The notes: generated from the sequence alone by a model not told the origin. Counted from the first letter of the stretch, positions 1 through 9,492 are shown. The stretch is 64,000 nt of DNA from Sphingomonas radiodurans (GCF_020866845.1 NZ_CP086594.1:1488001-1552000), one strand, 5' to 3'. Numbers and translations are program-made.

Positions 1-20
1 AGCGGGCTAAACCCGCGATC

Positions 21-779
21 TCAGCACCCCAGCTGTTCGGCGAGCGCGATCAGACTGTCGGCCGACCAATCCCACTCCTCCGCCGCTTTGATATCGGGCG
101 CGCGCCGGCCGCCATATTCGTCCGGCCGCGCGATATACGCCGTCCCCAGCCCACACGCGCGCGCCGCCGCCAGGTCGCTATGATGCGCAGCGACGAGGCA
201 GACTTCCCCGGGTTCGACGCCAAGGATTTCAGCCGTACCGAGATACGCGCGCGGATCGGGCTTGTAGGCGCGCGTCACTTCGGCTCCGAGGATCGCATCC
301 CACGGCAAGCCACCGCGCCGCGCCATCTCCATCATCAACGCGATATTGCCGTTCGACAGCGAAACGAGTGGAAACCCGCGCTTCAGCCGCGTCAGGCCCT
401 CGACGGTGTCCGGCCACGGTGTCAGGCGACGCCAAGCGAACGTCCAGTCGCGCAGCCATTCCTCGTCCAGGCTGGCAGGATCGATGCCTTCGGCGAGCAG
501 CGTTTCGTCCAGCATCTCGCGATGCAGCACGTCGAGCACCGTGAAACCCCGCCCCGACGCGGCGAACGCCTTCATCACGCTAAGGTAGCGAAAGCGCCAC
601 GCGTCAGTGAACGCGAACGCGTCGATGTCCGCCCGGCCGATCCGTTGCAGGAAGCCGACCGACTCGGCCGCGATGCTGGACCGCCAGTCCACTACGGTGC
701 CGAACACGTCGAACGCGAGCACTTTGGGTGCTGTTGAATCAGCCAATGGAACAGTCTCGATCATGTCGTGAGCAAACAT
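21..779 (-). CDS. Haloacid dehalogenase, type II (HAD superfamily)
   Basis: Predicted hydrolase of about 252 residues that would remove halide from short 2-haloacids through an aspartyl-enzyme intermediate. The nucleophile motif FDVFGTVVDW lies near residue 24, SNGN is the second motif, and YKPDPRAY carries the conserved Lys. The C-terminal VAAHHSDLAAA and GLGTAYIARP blocks match the L-2-haloacid dehalogenase subgroup better than phosphatases. I chose the ATG at 779 because it overlaps the TGA of the upstream gene by one base (TGATG), which suggests coupled translation. An in-frame ATG at 821 lies inside the neighbour, and one at 764 is also possible. Physiological substrate unknown. Confidence 0.85.
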   Translation of the reverse strand: MFAHDMIETVPLADSTAPKVLAFDVFGTVVDWRSSIAAESVGFLQRIGRADIDAFAFTDAWRFRYLSVMKAFAASGRGFTVLDVLHREMLDETLLAEGIDPASLDEEWLRDWTFAWRRLTPWPDTVEGLTRLKRGFPLVSLSNGNIALMMEMARRGGLPWDAILGAEVTRAYKPDPRAYLGTAEILGVEPGEVCLVAAHHSDLAAARACGLGTAYIARPDEYGGRRAPDIKAAEEWDWSADSLIALAEQLGC

Positions 780-2722
780 CAGGGCAGGCGAAAGACCATC
801 GATTGCTGCTGGCCCGAACACGCCAACGCGCCCGCCGGCCGATAGCTGCTGGTGAAGCGCGCGTCGCGCAAGACGCCCACCGCCGCCTCGTCGAAAATGA
901 AGGGTGGATACGAGATGACCGCCCGCTGCGATCCCGTGCGCCCATCGGCGGTGACGTCGAACTCGGTGCGCACCCAGCCTTCGAAACCCATCCTCACGGC
1001 GGCCATCGGGTAATCATCGCTGCTCGCGCCCGTACGCGTTGTTGCGGGGCGTAGGCCAACCAACGAACATTGCTCCGCCGTCAGCCCCGTGCGCTGGAAC
1101 GCCGCCTGCGCGCCGGCGAAGTCGTTGGCGGCGGCGAGCAGGTTCGCCTGCTGCAAGAGCGCCGCCACCTTGAGCGGATGCGTGTCAGGCAGCGGCGACG
1201 TGATGACACCGTCAAGCAACGCCATCGCATCGGCCGGCGAGCGCGACTTGAAGCCCGGCGCGGCGATCGACAGGCGCAGCGTGCCGGCGGCGATCGGGTC
1301 GGCCGCGACGCCGGGTTCGGCCAGCGCCGCACGCAGCCCCTCGCGATAGCGCGTAGCGTTGTATTTCTTCTGGTCCCACACGAGGGCCAGGACGCGGACG
1401 GCAGGTGGCGCCTGAAGCGCGGCCGACCGCGCTTGAACCTGCTGCCGCATCGCCTCCTGTTCCTTTTCGTCCGCAGCGGGATTGAGCGCCACCGACAGCG
1501 CGCCACGCAACGCCAGCACGCCCTCACCAGACGCAGCCGCACGCTGCAGCGGCAAGGCGCGCGCATCCGGCAGGCCTTCCCACGCCGTTTCGGTGATGCC
1601 CCGCGATGCGAACCACGCCGTCACCGCGTCGGCGAGCGGCCGGTAGAGCGATGGTCCCTGGGGCGCCCGCAGGCAACGCAACTCGACGCGCGTCGAGGCG
1701 CGAAAGATCAGTGGAATCGCCTTCGCGTCTTCCGCCCGCCACGACCAATCGCTCACCGCCTGGGCAAAGGCGATCGCGGTCGGCCGCTGCCCGGTCGTGA
1801 AGACCGTCGCGACATCGGCGACATGGCCATCATCCTCCAGCGTGAATTCGACGACCGCCATGTCGTCGGGGCTGAGGCCGGCAGCAGGATCGCATGCCGG
1901 CGGGTCCATCGCGACAGCGCGCGAGAACGGCGTGTCCTTCATGCGACCCGCGCCGGTATAAGCGAGGTAGCGGCGCGCGTTGTCCATGTCCTTGTTGCGC
2001 AGCGCGGCGATGGCGAGATCGGAGCGCGTGGCGATGTCGTCGAGGCGGATGCTCGTGTCGAGCCCGCCCTGCTTGGCCAGGCTGTCGCGCAATACGGCAT
2101 AAGCCTCCTTGTCGCGTCCCTGGTTGAGAAGGACGCGGGCGTATACCGTCTGCACCCGCGCGACATCGCGCTTGTCGATCGTCGGTGTGGCCCTGACGAT
2201 CGCCAGCGCCTCTTCGGCATAGCGCAAAGCACGACCGTCACGGTCGAACATCAACGATCTTGCGAGTTGCAACAGCGGCAGGATGCGGTTCACGCCAAAG
2301 GATTGATCGAGCGCCGCCTGATTTTCGACGATGGCCGCGTCATAATCGAACCGGCGATACGCTGCCGTTCCGAGCATGATCGTCGCATCGCGCACGTCGT
2401 TGGCGAAGCTCGCCCCGCGTGCCTCGAGTTGCGGCAAGCCGCGACGGATCGCCGCCTCGCCTTCGCTATCGCGCCCGATCATTACCAGGCATCGGCCTTT
2501 GCGCACATCGATCGCCGCGGCGACCAGCGCGTTGCGCTTGGCCGCGCCCGACCGCTCGATCGCCTCGAAGGCCGCAACCGCCTCGGCGCATTTGCCGGGC
2601 GTCGCCGCCGCGTCGCTGGCGGCGTCGAACTGCTGCTGCAACGTCGCGGGGGCGGTGGGTTTCGGCGGCGTCGCCGCTTGACCGGCAGCCAATAGGCCAA
2701 GCAGAAGCAGCATCGTCGTCAT
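779..2722 (-). CDS. TPR-repeat protein with two TonB-C-like segments
   Basis: Exported protein of 647 residues. It begins with a short hydrophobic signal (MLLLLGLLAAGQAA) and continues with helical, TPR-like repeats over roughly residues 30-260. A first TonB C-terminal-like segment (VVEFTLEDDGHVADV, near residue 290) is followed by a second at the C terminus (VRTEFDVTADGRTGSQR and a YPPFIFDEAA block). TonB-C modules normally contact outer-membrane partners, but this protein has no long Pro-rich periplasmic linker, so it is probably a periplasmic repeat protein and not the energy transducer. It is divergent from the thioredoxin-like gene and coupled to the downstream dehalogenase. Exact function unknown. 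Confidence 0.7.
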   Translation of the reverse strand: MTTMLLLLGLLAAGQAATPPKPTAPATLQQQFDAASDAAATPGKCAEAVAAFEAIERSGAAKRNALVAAAIDVRKGRCLVMIGRDSEGEAAIRRGLPQLEARGASFANDVRDATIMLGTAAYRRFDYDAAIVENQAALDQSFGVNRILPLLQLARSLMFDRDGRALRYAEEALAIVRATPTIDKRDVARVQTVYARVLLNQGRDKEAYAVLRDSLAKQGGLDTSIRLDDIATRSDLAIAALRNKDMDNARRYLAYTGAGRMKDTPFSRAVAMDPPACDPAAGLSPDDMAVVEFTLEDDGHVADVATVFTTGQRPTAIAFAQAVSDWSWRAEDAKAIPLIFRASTRVELRCLRAPQGPSLYRPLADAVTAWFASRGITETAWEGLPDARALPLQRAAASGEGVLALRGALSVALNPAADEKEQEAMRQQVQARSAALQAPPAVRVLALVWDQKKYNATRYREGLRAALAEPGVAADPIAAGTLRLSIAAPGFKSRSPADAMALLDGVITSPLPDTHPLKVAALLQQANLLAAANDFAGAQAAFQRTGLTAEQCSLVGLRPATTRTGASSDDYPMAAVRMGFEGWVRTEFDVTADGRTGSQRAVISYPPFIFDEAAVGVLRDARFTSSYRPAGALACSGQQQSMVFRLP

Positions 2723-2775
2723 CCCCCCAGAAGGCCCCGAAAGATCACGATTTTCGATCCGAGTCGAGGTGTCAG

Positions 2776-3213
2776 ATGAGGCGTTCGTTCGCCGCGCTGC
2801 TCGCGCTCGCCCTGTATGGCCCGGCGTGCGGCCCGGCGATGGCCGAACCGCCCGCGCATTACCCCGAGCGGACGATCCTGCTGCTGGTCGCCAGCTGGTG
2901 CGCGCCGTGTCGCGGCGAGATCGCGCGGATCGAGGAGATCGCCACGGCCGCCCGGCCGTTTGCCGTCCGCGTGCTGCTCGTCGATGATACGCGCGCCAGC
3001 CAGCGCATGATCGCAGCGTTGCCGGCTACGCGACGCTGGTCGCCCGATCCGGATCACGTCGCAGCCGTGCGCGCCGGTCTGCTCGCCCGCACGCCGGGCC
3101 TGCCATACAGCGTCGCGTTCGACCGGCAGGGACGGCTGTGCGCCGACCGGCGCGGCGGGCTCAATCCCGAACAGGCGAAGCTGATTGTCGCGCGTTGCCT
3201 GACACCACCATAA
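2776..3213 (+). CDS. Thioredoxin-like periplasmic protein
   Basis: A 145-residue secreted protein with a signal peptide ending near AMA-EPP and a thioredoxin-type active site WCAPC near residue 43 after the strand ILLLVAS. The two active-site Cys suggest thiol-disulfide exchange of the TlpA/ResE kind in the periplasm. It is short for TlpA (usually 170-200), and the cis-Pro loop is only tentatively seen as TPGLPYSVAFD. The start is the ATG at 2776, which gives a normal signal peptide. The upstream TPR gene diverges with a 53-bp gap that must hold both promoters. The partner protein is not identifiable from context. Confidence 0.7.
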   Translation: MRRSFAALLALALYGPACGPAMAEPPAHYPERTILLLVASWCAPCRGEIARIEEIATAARPFAVRVLLVDDTRASQRMIAALPATRRWSPDPDHVAAVRAGLLARTPGLPYSVAFDRQGRLCADRRGGLNPEQAKLIVARCLTPP

Positions 3214-3223
3214 CAAAAGTTAC

Positions 3224-3252
3224 TTGACCCGTCGGCGGCCCGTCGCGACAAG
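3224..3252 (+). promoter_or_regulatory. Possible promoter of the acyl-CoA dehydrogenase gene
   Basis: TTGACC, a 17-bp spacer and GACAAG, ending 26 bp before the gene start. The -35 box is good and the -10 box is weak, so this is tentative. Confidence 0.3.
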
Positions 3253-3278
3253 CGATCAGCAGTTTTTTGGAGGCATTG

Positions 3279-4433
3279 ATGTCGCTCGATCAGGTCGCGG
3301 GGCGTTTCGCGTATAACGAAGATCACGAGGCGTTCCGCCAGACGGTGCGCAGCTTCCTCACCAAGGAAGGCGTGCCGCACGCCGACCAGTGGGAGAAGGA
3401 CCGGCTGGTCCCCAAGAGCTTCTGGCAGCAGGCCGGCGAGATCGGCATGCTCTGCCCGACCGTGCCGGAGGAATATGGCGGCCTCGGGCTCGATTTCGGC
3501 TATAATGCCATCGTCGACGAGGAAATGTCCTATTCGGGCGTCCCCGCGGGCTTCTCGCTCCAGTCGGACATCGTCGCCGGCTATATGGAGCATTACGGCT
3601 CCGAAGAGCAAAAGAAGGAATGGCTGCCCAAGATGGTCGCGGGCGAGGTCGTCACCGCGATCGCGATGACAGAGCCGGGCACCGGCAGCGATCTCCAGTC
3701 GATCCGCACCACCGCGCGCAAGGACGGCAACCATTACGTCATCAACGGCTCCAAGACGTACATCACCAATGGCCAGAACACCGATCTGACGCTCGTCGTC
3801 GCCAAGACCGATCCCAATGCGTCGCCGGCCTATAAGGGCATGTCGATCATCCTGGTCGAGAGCGACCGCGAGGGCTTCAGCAAGGGGCGCAAGCTCGACA
3901 AGATCGGCCAGGACGCGGCCGATACGTCGGAGCTGTTCTTCGAGGACGTCCGCGTACCGATCACCAATTGCCTCGGCGAAGAAGGCATGGGCTTCATCTA
4001 TCTGATGAGTCAGCTGCCGCAGGAGCGGCTGTCGATCGCGGTGAGCGTGCAGGCGAATGCGCAGCGCGCGTTCGACGACACCGTCACCTTCACCAAGGAT
4101 CGCCGCGCCTTCAAGGGCACCGTGTTCGACTTCCAGAACACCAAGTTCGTCCTCGCCGACCTCAAGGCGAAGCTGCAGGTCGGCTGGGCGCATCTCGACT
4201 GGGCGATCAAGCGCCATCTCGATGGCAAGCTGACCAACGAGGAGGGCGCCGCGGCGAAGCTGTGGCACACCGATCTCGAATGGGAAGTCATGGACAAGTG
4301 CCTCCAGCTGCACGGCGGCGCGGGCTATATGAACGAATATCCGATCGCGCGCATGTGGCGCGGCGCACGCGTCAGCCGGATCTACGGCGGCACGAGCGAG
4401 ATCATGAAGGAAGTGATCGCGCGCAAGCTGTAA
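3279..4433 (+). CDS. Acyl-CoA dehydrogenase
   Basis: FAD enzyme of 384 residues that would introduce the alpha-beta double bond in an acyl-CoA and pass electrons to ETF. Family signatures are present: AMTEPGTGSDLQSIRTTA (FAD/substrate loop), the middle beta domain with YVINGSKTYITNGQ, QLHGGAGYMNEYPIARM and the C-terminal IYGGTSEIMKEVIARKL. The length is typical. The ATG at 3279 follows GGAGG at 3269-3273 with good spacing; a TTG twelve bases upstream overlaps that Shine-Dalgarno sequence and is rejected. It stands alone, so chain-length preference cannot be inferred. A repeat element follows it. Confidence 0.93.
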   Translation: MSLDQVAGRFAYNEDHEAFRQTVRSFLTKEGVPHADQWEKDRLVPKSFWQQAGEIGMLCPTVPEEYGGLGLDFGYNAIVDEEMSYSGVPAGFSLQSDIVAGYMEHYGSEEQKKEWLPKMVAGEVVTAIAMTEPGTGSDLQSIRTTARKDGNHYVINGSKTYITNGQNTDLTLVVAKTDPNASPAYKGMSIILVESDREGFSKGRKLDKIGQDAADTSELFFEDVRVPITNCLGEEGMGFIYLMSQLPQERLSIAVSVQANAQRAFDDTVTFTKDRRAFKGTVFDFQNTKFVLADLKAKLQVGWAHLDWAIKRHLDGKLTNEEGAAAKLWHTDLEWEVMDKCLQLHGGAGYMNEYPIARMWRGARVSRIYGGTSEIMKEVIARKL

Positions 4434-4444
4434 GCCCTGTTCCC

Positions 4445-4536
4445 CCTCCCGCTTGCGGGAGGGGCTAGGAAAGGGAATGTCAAAGACGGCGCGTGTGTCG
4501 ACACGCCCTCCCCCGCCCCCTCCCGCACGCGGGAGG
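4445..4536. repeat. Palindromic repeat pair, CCTCCCGC family
   Basis: Two arms of about 37 bases, 4445-4481 and 4500-4536, are imperfect reverse complements of each other. Each arm holds its own small hairpin (CTCCCGC/GCGGGAG). The same arrangement recurs at 24956-25048, so this is a dispersed element and not only a terminator. It fills most of the gap between the dehydrogenase and the first chemoreceptor. Confidence 0.7.
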
Positions 4537-4614
4537 TCAGGCACCAACGCGTCACCAAACCGCAACAAAACCCTAACGCCCTGTTTACCGCTCCCCCGGT
4601 ACCGGCGGGCGGCA

Positions 4615-5949
4615 ATGATGGGGTGCGCAGCAATGGGTCGGGGTGTGGCGGATGGGGCACCGGCAGCGGTCGACGCCGGTCGGATCGATCCGGCCTGGAT
4701 CGGCGATCGATCTACGGTCGATGGCGGTGCGCTGCTGCTCGATGTCGTGAAGGTATTCCGCGCCGCGCCGCACCTGCGCATGGTCGCGGTGGTGGATGCA
4801 GCCCGGCGCCCGATCGGCGCGGTGTATGAGCGCGACGTGCGGCAATTGCTGTTCAGTCCGTTCGGCTATGCCCTCGCATCGAACCCGAGCCTCGCGATCC
4901 GGATCGGCGATCGCCTGCAGCCCTGCCCGACCGTATCGATCGAAAGCGGGGTGAGCGGCGCGCTCGCCTGCTGGCAGCAGCATCGCGGTGCCGAGGGCCT
5001 GATCGTCACCGAGCAGGGCCGCTATTGCGGGACGATCGACCAGCAGACGCTGCTCCGCGTCGCGGCCGAGCGCGACATCGCCAACAGCCGCCGTGCCGGC
5101 GCGCGCGCCGCTGCGATCCAGCACGCCAGCAGCGCCTTCGAGGAGGAGGCGCGCGCACTTGCCGCAGGCCTCTCGCAAGCGTCGCATACCGTCGCCGACA
5201 CCGCCGCACGCATGGCCGAACGCGCGCAGCAGGTCGGTCATCGCACCGCGGCGGTGGCTGCCGCAACGGTGCAGGCGTCGGCCAATCTTGCCGAGGTGGC
5301 CGGGCGCACGCGCGCCTTCGCCGGCGCGCTGGGCGAGGTCGCGATGCGCACGACGCAGGCCCGCGCAGCGACCGATGCGGCGGTGCTGCGCGCGCGATCG
5401 GGCGCGCAGCAGATCGATGGGCTGGTCGAGGCGGCGAATTCGATTGGCACCGTCACCGCGCTGATCGACGAGATCGGGCAACGCACGACGATGGTCGCGC
5501 TCAACGCGACGATCGAAGCAGCGCGCGAGGGGCAGTCGGCGCGCGGCTTCACCGCCGTCGCCAATGAAGTGAAGGCACTCGCGGCGCAGACGCGAACCGC
5601 CGCCGCTGGCATCGCACGCGACGTGGTGCGCGTCCGCGGTGCGATCGGCGATGTGCGCGCGGCGCAGGGCGAGCTGGTGGGCGCAGTGGACGCGGTAGAT
5701 GGCCTGTCCGCCGCCGTCGCCGAAGCCGTCGCCGAGCAAACGCGCGCGGGCCAGCAGATCAGCGGCCATGTCGCCGAAGCGAGCGTCGCGACCGATCACA
5801 TCCGCGGCAATATCGACGAAATCCTGCACGGTGCGCTTGCCGCGGGCGACGATGCCGGCGCGATGACCCAGCTGGCCGGATCGCTCGCCGCGCGCGCCGA
5901 CGAACTCGAACGGCACATGCTGCGCTTCCTGGATGCGATGGCCGCTTAG
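4615..5949 (+). CDS. Soluble methyl-accepting chemotaxis protein
   Basis: About 444 residues with no transmembrane helix. Residues 20-160 look like a pair of CBS-like repeats (VVDAARRPIGAVYERD, then LIVTEQGRYCGTID). The rest is a long coiled-coil signalling domain with the conserved hairpin tip near residues 298-323 (TIEAAREGQSARGFTAVANE). The receptor is therefore cytoplasmic and probably senses an internal ligand through the N-terminal module, signalling to CheA/CheW encoded elsewhere. No CheR-binding pentapeptide is seen at the C terminus. The start is uncertain: ATGs at 4615, 4618 and 4633 are all possible, and none has a strong Shine-Dalgarno sequence. Earlier in-frame starts read through the repeat element. 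Confidence 0.82.
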   Translation: MMGCAAMGRGVADGAPAAVDAGRIDPAWIGDRSTVDGGALLLDVVKVFRAAPHLRMVAVVDAARRPIGAVYERDVRQLLFSPFGYALASNPSLAIRIGDRLQPCPTVSIESGVSGALACWQQHRGAEGLIVTEQGRYCGTIDQQTLLRVAAERDIANSRRAGARAAAIQHASSAFEEEARALAAGLSQASHTVADTAARMAERAQQVGHRTAAVAAATVQASANLAEVAGRTRAFAGALGEVAMRTTQARAATDAAVLRARSGAQQIDGLVEAANSIGTVTALIDEIGQRTTMVALNATIEAAREGQSARGFTAVANEVKALAAQTRTAAAGIARDVVRVRGAIGDVRAAQGELVGAVDAVDGLSAAVAEAVAEQTRAGQQISGHVAEASVATDHIRGNIDEILHGALAAGDDAGAMTQLAGSLAARADELERHMLRFLDAMAA

Positions 5950-5971
5950 CCGTTGCCGGCGACGGCGGCGT

Positions 5972-7510
5972 TTACCCCGCCACCCGCTCCCCCGTCCGCA
6001 ACTGCTCGACGAACCCGTCGGTCGTCCGCCGCAATTGGCGCGCGTGATCGGATAGTGCGCCGGCCGCCGCGCGCACGCCGCGCGACAAGGCGTCGGCTTC
6101 GTTCGCCGCGATCGCGACCTCGGCAATCCGCCGCTCGATCATGTCGACCCCCTGCGCGGCTTCGTGCGCAGTGCGCTCGATATCTGCCGCCATGCCGCGC
6201 TGCGCGCTCACCGCGCCGCGAATATCGCCGGCCGCCGTCGCCACACGCCGCACCGCATCGGCGGCGCCGCCGATATTCTCCTCGGTCGCGCGCACCCCGG
6301 CCTGCACGTTGTGGATCAGCGCGACGATCTTGTCGGTCGCGCGCGCGGTGCCGCCGGCGAGCTGCTTCACTTCGCCCGCGACCACCGCGAAGCCACGCCC
6401 GGCATCGCCGGCGCGCGCCGCCTCGATCGTGGCGTTGAGCGCGAGCAGGTTGGTGCGCGCGGCGATCGCATGGATCTCGCCGACCAGCCCGCCGATGTCG
6501 CCCGCGCGCGAGGCGAGATCGAGCACCGCGCGATTGCCCGCGTCGGCATTGTGCTGGACGGTGCCGGTGAGCGTCGCCTGCGCTTCCGCACTGTCGGAAA
6601 TGTCGACGATCGATCCCGTCAGCCGATGGACGGCATCCGCCACGTCCTGCGTCGCGCACGCCGCCTGGCACGCGCCGGCCGCGACTTCGCTCGCCTGGCG
6701 CCCGGCATCGGCGGCGATCCGCGTCAGCGTGCCGGCGGATTCCTCCAGAGTCGCGGCGGCATCCTCGATCGCCACGGCAACACCGACAACGGTCCGCTCG
6801 AAATCGTCGGCCAGCGCCATGAAGGCGTGGCGCCGTTCGCCGGCGAGCCGCGCCTCGGCATCCTTGCGGCGCGCGCGTTCGTGCTGCGAGCGTTCCTCGG
6901 CGAGCGTCGCTGCGGCCAACGCATCGATCGCGCGGCGGCGTTCCCCCTCCGCCTCGGCGACCAACCGTTCCGCCTCCGCACGCGCCGCATCCTGCGCCAC
7001 CACCAGCGCGCGCAGCCGCGTCGTGAGATACGTCAGCGCCGCAAACTGCAGAGATACGGCGATCGCATGAAAGAGCACGCGCCCGACCGTGCCGCCGCTT
7101 TGGAACACCCATTGCGGCATGGCGTACGTCAGCACGAGGTGATGCACCGCGATCAGAACCGCGGCAAGCGCGAGCGGGCGCCAGTCGCACAGCACCGCGA
7201 GCAGCGACAGCGACACGAAGAAGTACATGTGCGCATCCATCTGCCACGGGCTTCCCGCAAGCAGGAAGACGTAGCTCGCCGGCAACAGCGCAGCGATCAC
7301 GCCGAAGGTCATCCGCGCGGCGAGATCGTGGCGCGCGCGCACCGCCATCATGGTCGGGGCGATGTTGACGAGCGCCGTGACGGCGATGGCCGGCGCGATA
7401 TTGCTCGACCCGAGCAGATGCCCCCAGACATACAACAACGGCAGGCACAGCCAGCCGACGATGGCGAGCGTCCGGATGCCGCGCACCCGCAGCACGTCGA
7501 GCGACGACAT
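5972..7510 (-). CDS. Membrane methyl-accepting chemotaxis protein
   Basis: A 512-residue receptor. The first 190 residues hold about five or six hydrophobic segments in place of a periplasmic domain, including the conserved-looking stretch [17 protein letters not shown] followed by a WRPLAL segment and VHHLVL. A charged coiled coil (residues 200-270) leads to the signalling domain, whose hairpin tip is near residues 350-375 ([20 protein letters not shown]). It ends 22 bp from the convergent soluble receptor. The ATG at 7510 overlaps the TGA of the 100-residue gene upstream (TGATG), so the two are probably translated together. Ligand unknown. Confidence 0.85.
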   Translation of the reverse strand: MSSLDVLRVRGIRTLAIVGWLCLPLLYVWGHLLGSSNIAPAIAVTALVNIAPTMMAVRARHDLAARMTFGVIAALLPASYVFLLAGSPWQMDAHMYFFVSLSLLAVLCDWRPLALAAVLIAVHHLVLTYAMPQWVFQSGGTVGRVLFHAIAVSLQFAALTYLTTRLRALVVAQDAARAEAERLVAEAEGERRRAIDALAAATLAEERSQHERARRKDAEARLAGERRHAFMALADDFERTVVGVAVAIEDAAATLEESAGTLTRIAADAGRQASEVAAGACQAACATQDVADAVHRLTGSIVDISDSAEAQATLTGTVQHNADAGNRAVLDLASRAGDIGGLVGEIHAIAARTNLLALNATIEAARAGDAGRGFAVVAGEVKQLAGGTARATDKIVALIHNVQAGVRATEENIGGAADAVRRVATAAGDIRGAVSAQRGMAADIERTAHEAAQGVDMIERRIAEVAIAANEADALSRGVRAAAGALSDHARQLRRTTDGFVEQLRTGERVAG

Positions 7511-7812
7511 CACGTGATTCCCCCGCAGTACCGCGCCGGTGCGGCGACCGTCAGGACACCGGCGCGCAACAGCGGCCAGAACAACGCCCGGCGCTCGCCC
7601 ATCACGATCAGCTTGCCCCCGGGCGTCGTCGCCAGCAGCAACGCATCGCCGTCCCGCGCGAGCCGCGCGACCGGCGCGCTGTGCCCCAGCGGCAGCAGCA
7701 CCATCGCGCCGCTCGCAGGCGGCGCCAGTGCCAGCGCCGCCAGCCCGCCGACGCCCACGGCGCACTGCGCGGCCAGGACGAGCCAGATCCTGAAGGTGGG
7801 GCGGTCGCTCAT
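7510..7812 (-). CDS. Small membrane-anchored protein coupled to a chemoreceptor
   Basis: A 100-residue protein with one N-terminal transmembrane segment (residues 8-32) and a short, probably periplasmic tail ([20 protein letters not shown]). I do not recognise a family. Its stop overlaps the start of the membrane chemoreceptor by one base, which implies a shared mRNA and perhaps a joint sensory role. The frame carries strong GC3 bias and the protein has a sensible topology, which supports it as real. It could be an accessory or modulator subunit; this is inference from linkage only. Confidence 0.6.
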   Translation of the reverse strand: MSDRPTFRIWLVLAAQCAVGVGGLAALALAPPASGAMVLLPLGHSAPVARLARDGDALLLATTPGGKLIVMGERRALFWPLLRAGVLTVAAPARYCGGIT

Positions 7813-7913
7813 CCTACCCGTCTTGACGGGGGATGGTTAGCAACGCGTAAAATATGCTGCCATTTCGGCAAGATTATGTGGATGTTACATATTTAGATCA
7901 TGGAGCGCTTGTC

Positions 7914-7942
7914 TTGACTTTCGAGCGTTTCGCGCATAACGA
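7914..7942 (+). promoter_or_regulatory. Promoter of the DEAD-box helicase gene
   Basis: TTGACT, a 17-bp spacer and TAACGA. Transcription would begin near 7949, leaving a 5' leader of about 150 nt. The leader contains several GC-rich complementary segments (for example around 8055-8085) and no clear Shine-Dalgarno sequence, as in cold-inducible helicase leaders. Confidence 0.5.
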
Positions 7943-8100
7943 GCCCAGCATCGAGGCGTTTGCAGCGTGATCGGGCGAATAGCCCCGGCTCCGTCTCGGT
8001 TGATCGAACCGGCTTCCCAAGTCACGCGGGGTGTCATCTCTCCCCCGCGTTCCGCGCGCCTTTGTCGTGCGCGGGCTGCGATCACGTAGGTACTATTTCC

Positions 8101-9492
8101 ATGTCATTTTCCGATCTCGGCCTGGCCGAGCCGCTTGTCCGCGCGCTCGAAACCAAAGGCTACACCACCCCCACCCCGATCCAGCGCGATGCGATCCCGG
8201 TCGTTCTGACCGGCCGCGATCTGCTCGGTATCGCGCAGACCGGCACCGGCAAGACCGCCGCGTTCGTCCTGCCGTCGATCCAGCGCCTCGTCGAAGGCCA
8301 GAAGCGCGTCCTGCCGACGCACGCCCGCATGCTCGTCCTCGCCCCGACGCGCGAACTGGCCAGCCAGATCGCCGAGAGCGCGCGCGGCTATGCCAAGAAT
8401 TCGCGGATGACGGTCGCGACCGTGTTCGGCGGCACCAGCCTGCACAAGAACCGCCAGGATCTCTCGCGCGGCGTCGACATTCTCGTGGCCACCCCCGGCC
8501 GGCTGCTCGATCTCGTCGAGCAGGGCGCCTGCAACCTCACGATGCTCGAGATTCTCGTGCTCGATGAAGCCGACCAGATGATGGACCTGGGCTTCATCCA
8601 TGCGCTCAAGAAGATCGTGCGGATGGTGCCGCGGCGCCGCCAGACGCTGTTCTTCTCGGCCACCATGCCCTCGTCGATCCGCGAGCTGGCCGATCAGTTC
8701 CTGACCGATCCGCAGACGGTTTCGGTGAAGCCCGCCGCGACCACCGCCGAGCGCGTCGATCAGCAGGTCGTGTTCGTCAACCAGGCCGAAAAGCAGGCGC
8801 TGCTGACGATGATGATCCAGGAGGACAAGATCGAGCGCGCGCTCGTCTTCACTCGCACCAAGCATGGCGCCGACCGCGTCGTGAAGCTGCTCGCCGGCAA
8901 TGGCATCGCCTCGAACGCGATCCACGGCAACAAGAGCCAGCCGCAGCGTGAACGTGCGCTCGCCGAGTTCAAGTCCGGCCAGGTGCCGATCCTGGTCGCG
9001 ACCGACATTGCCGCGCGCGGCATCGACGTCTCGGGCGTCAGCCACGTGTTCAACTTCGAGCTGCCCAACGTCGCCGAGCAGTACGTCCACCGCATCGGGC
9101 GCACCGCGCGCGCGGGCGCGAGCGGCATTGCGATCGCCTTCTGCGCCGAGGACGAGCGGCCTTACTTGCGCGACATCGAGAAGGTCACGCGGCAGAAGAT
9201 CCCAGTCCGCGCGCTGCCGGAAGACTTCATGAAGCGCGCCGACGCGCTGAAGGCCGTCCGCATCAAGACGATCGGCAACGATCCCGCCCCGCGTGAGGAT
9301 CGCCCACGCCAGCAGCGTGGCCCGGCACGTCCGCGCGCAACACATGCGCCGACCGCAACGCGCGATTATGCCAACGCCAGCCGGCGCGGGCCGAGCGGTG
9401 GTGGCGGCAGCGGCGGTGGTGCCGGCGGCGGCGGCCGTGGTGGTGGCCAGGGCCGGGGCCGCGGCGGGCCACGCGCGACTGCTCAAGCCTGA
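8101..9492 (+). CDS. rhlE: DEAD-box RNA helicase, RhlE type
   Basis: ATP-dependent RNA helicase of 463 residues. The Q motif is GYTTPTPIQ, followed by motif I AQTGTGKT, PTRELA, TPGRL, DEAD in VLDEADQM, SAT, ARGIDV and HRIGRTARAG. After the two RecA domains (to about residue 375) the tail is basic and ends in a Gly/Arg-rich low-complexity region (GGGSGGGAGGGGRGGG), typical of RNA-binding RhlE tails. It would remodel structured RNA during cold growth or ribosome assembly. The ATG at 8101 gives the standard N terminus MSFSDLGL; upstream in-frame starts lie in the probable leader. Monocistronic. Confidence 0.93.
   Translation: MSFSDLGLAEPLVRALETKGYTTPTPIQRDAIPVVLTGRDLLGIAQTGTGKTAAFVLPSIQRLVEGQKRVLPTHARMLVLAPTRELASQIAESARGYAKNSRMTVATVFGGTSLHKNRQDLSRGVDILVATPGRLLDLVEQGACNLTMLEILVLDEADQMMDLGFIHALKKIVRMVPRRRQTLFFSATMPSSIRELADQFLTDPQTVSVKPAATTAERVDQQVVFVNQAEKQALLTMMIQEDKIERALVFTRTKHGADRVVKLLAGNGIASNAIHGNKSQPQRERALAEFKSGQVPILVATDIAARGIDVSGVSHVFNFELPNVAEQYVHRIGRTARAGASGIAIAFCAEDERPYLRDIEKVTRQKIPVRALPEDFMKRADALKAVRIKTIGNDPAPREDRPRQQRGPARPRATHAPTATRDYANASRRGPSGGGGSGGGAGGGGRGGGQGRGRGGPRATAQA

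Noticed and set aside
21..821. Start of the dehalogenase at 821
   Set aside because: It would extend 14 codons into the upstream gene; the TGATG junction at 779 is the more natural start.
4453..4614. Upstream start for the soluble chemoreceptor
   Set aside because: The extra residues come from the repeat at 4445-4536 and are Pro/Arg-rich without domain character.
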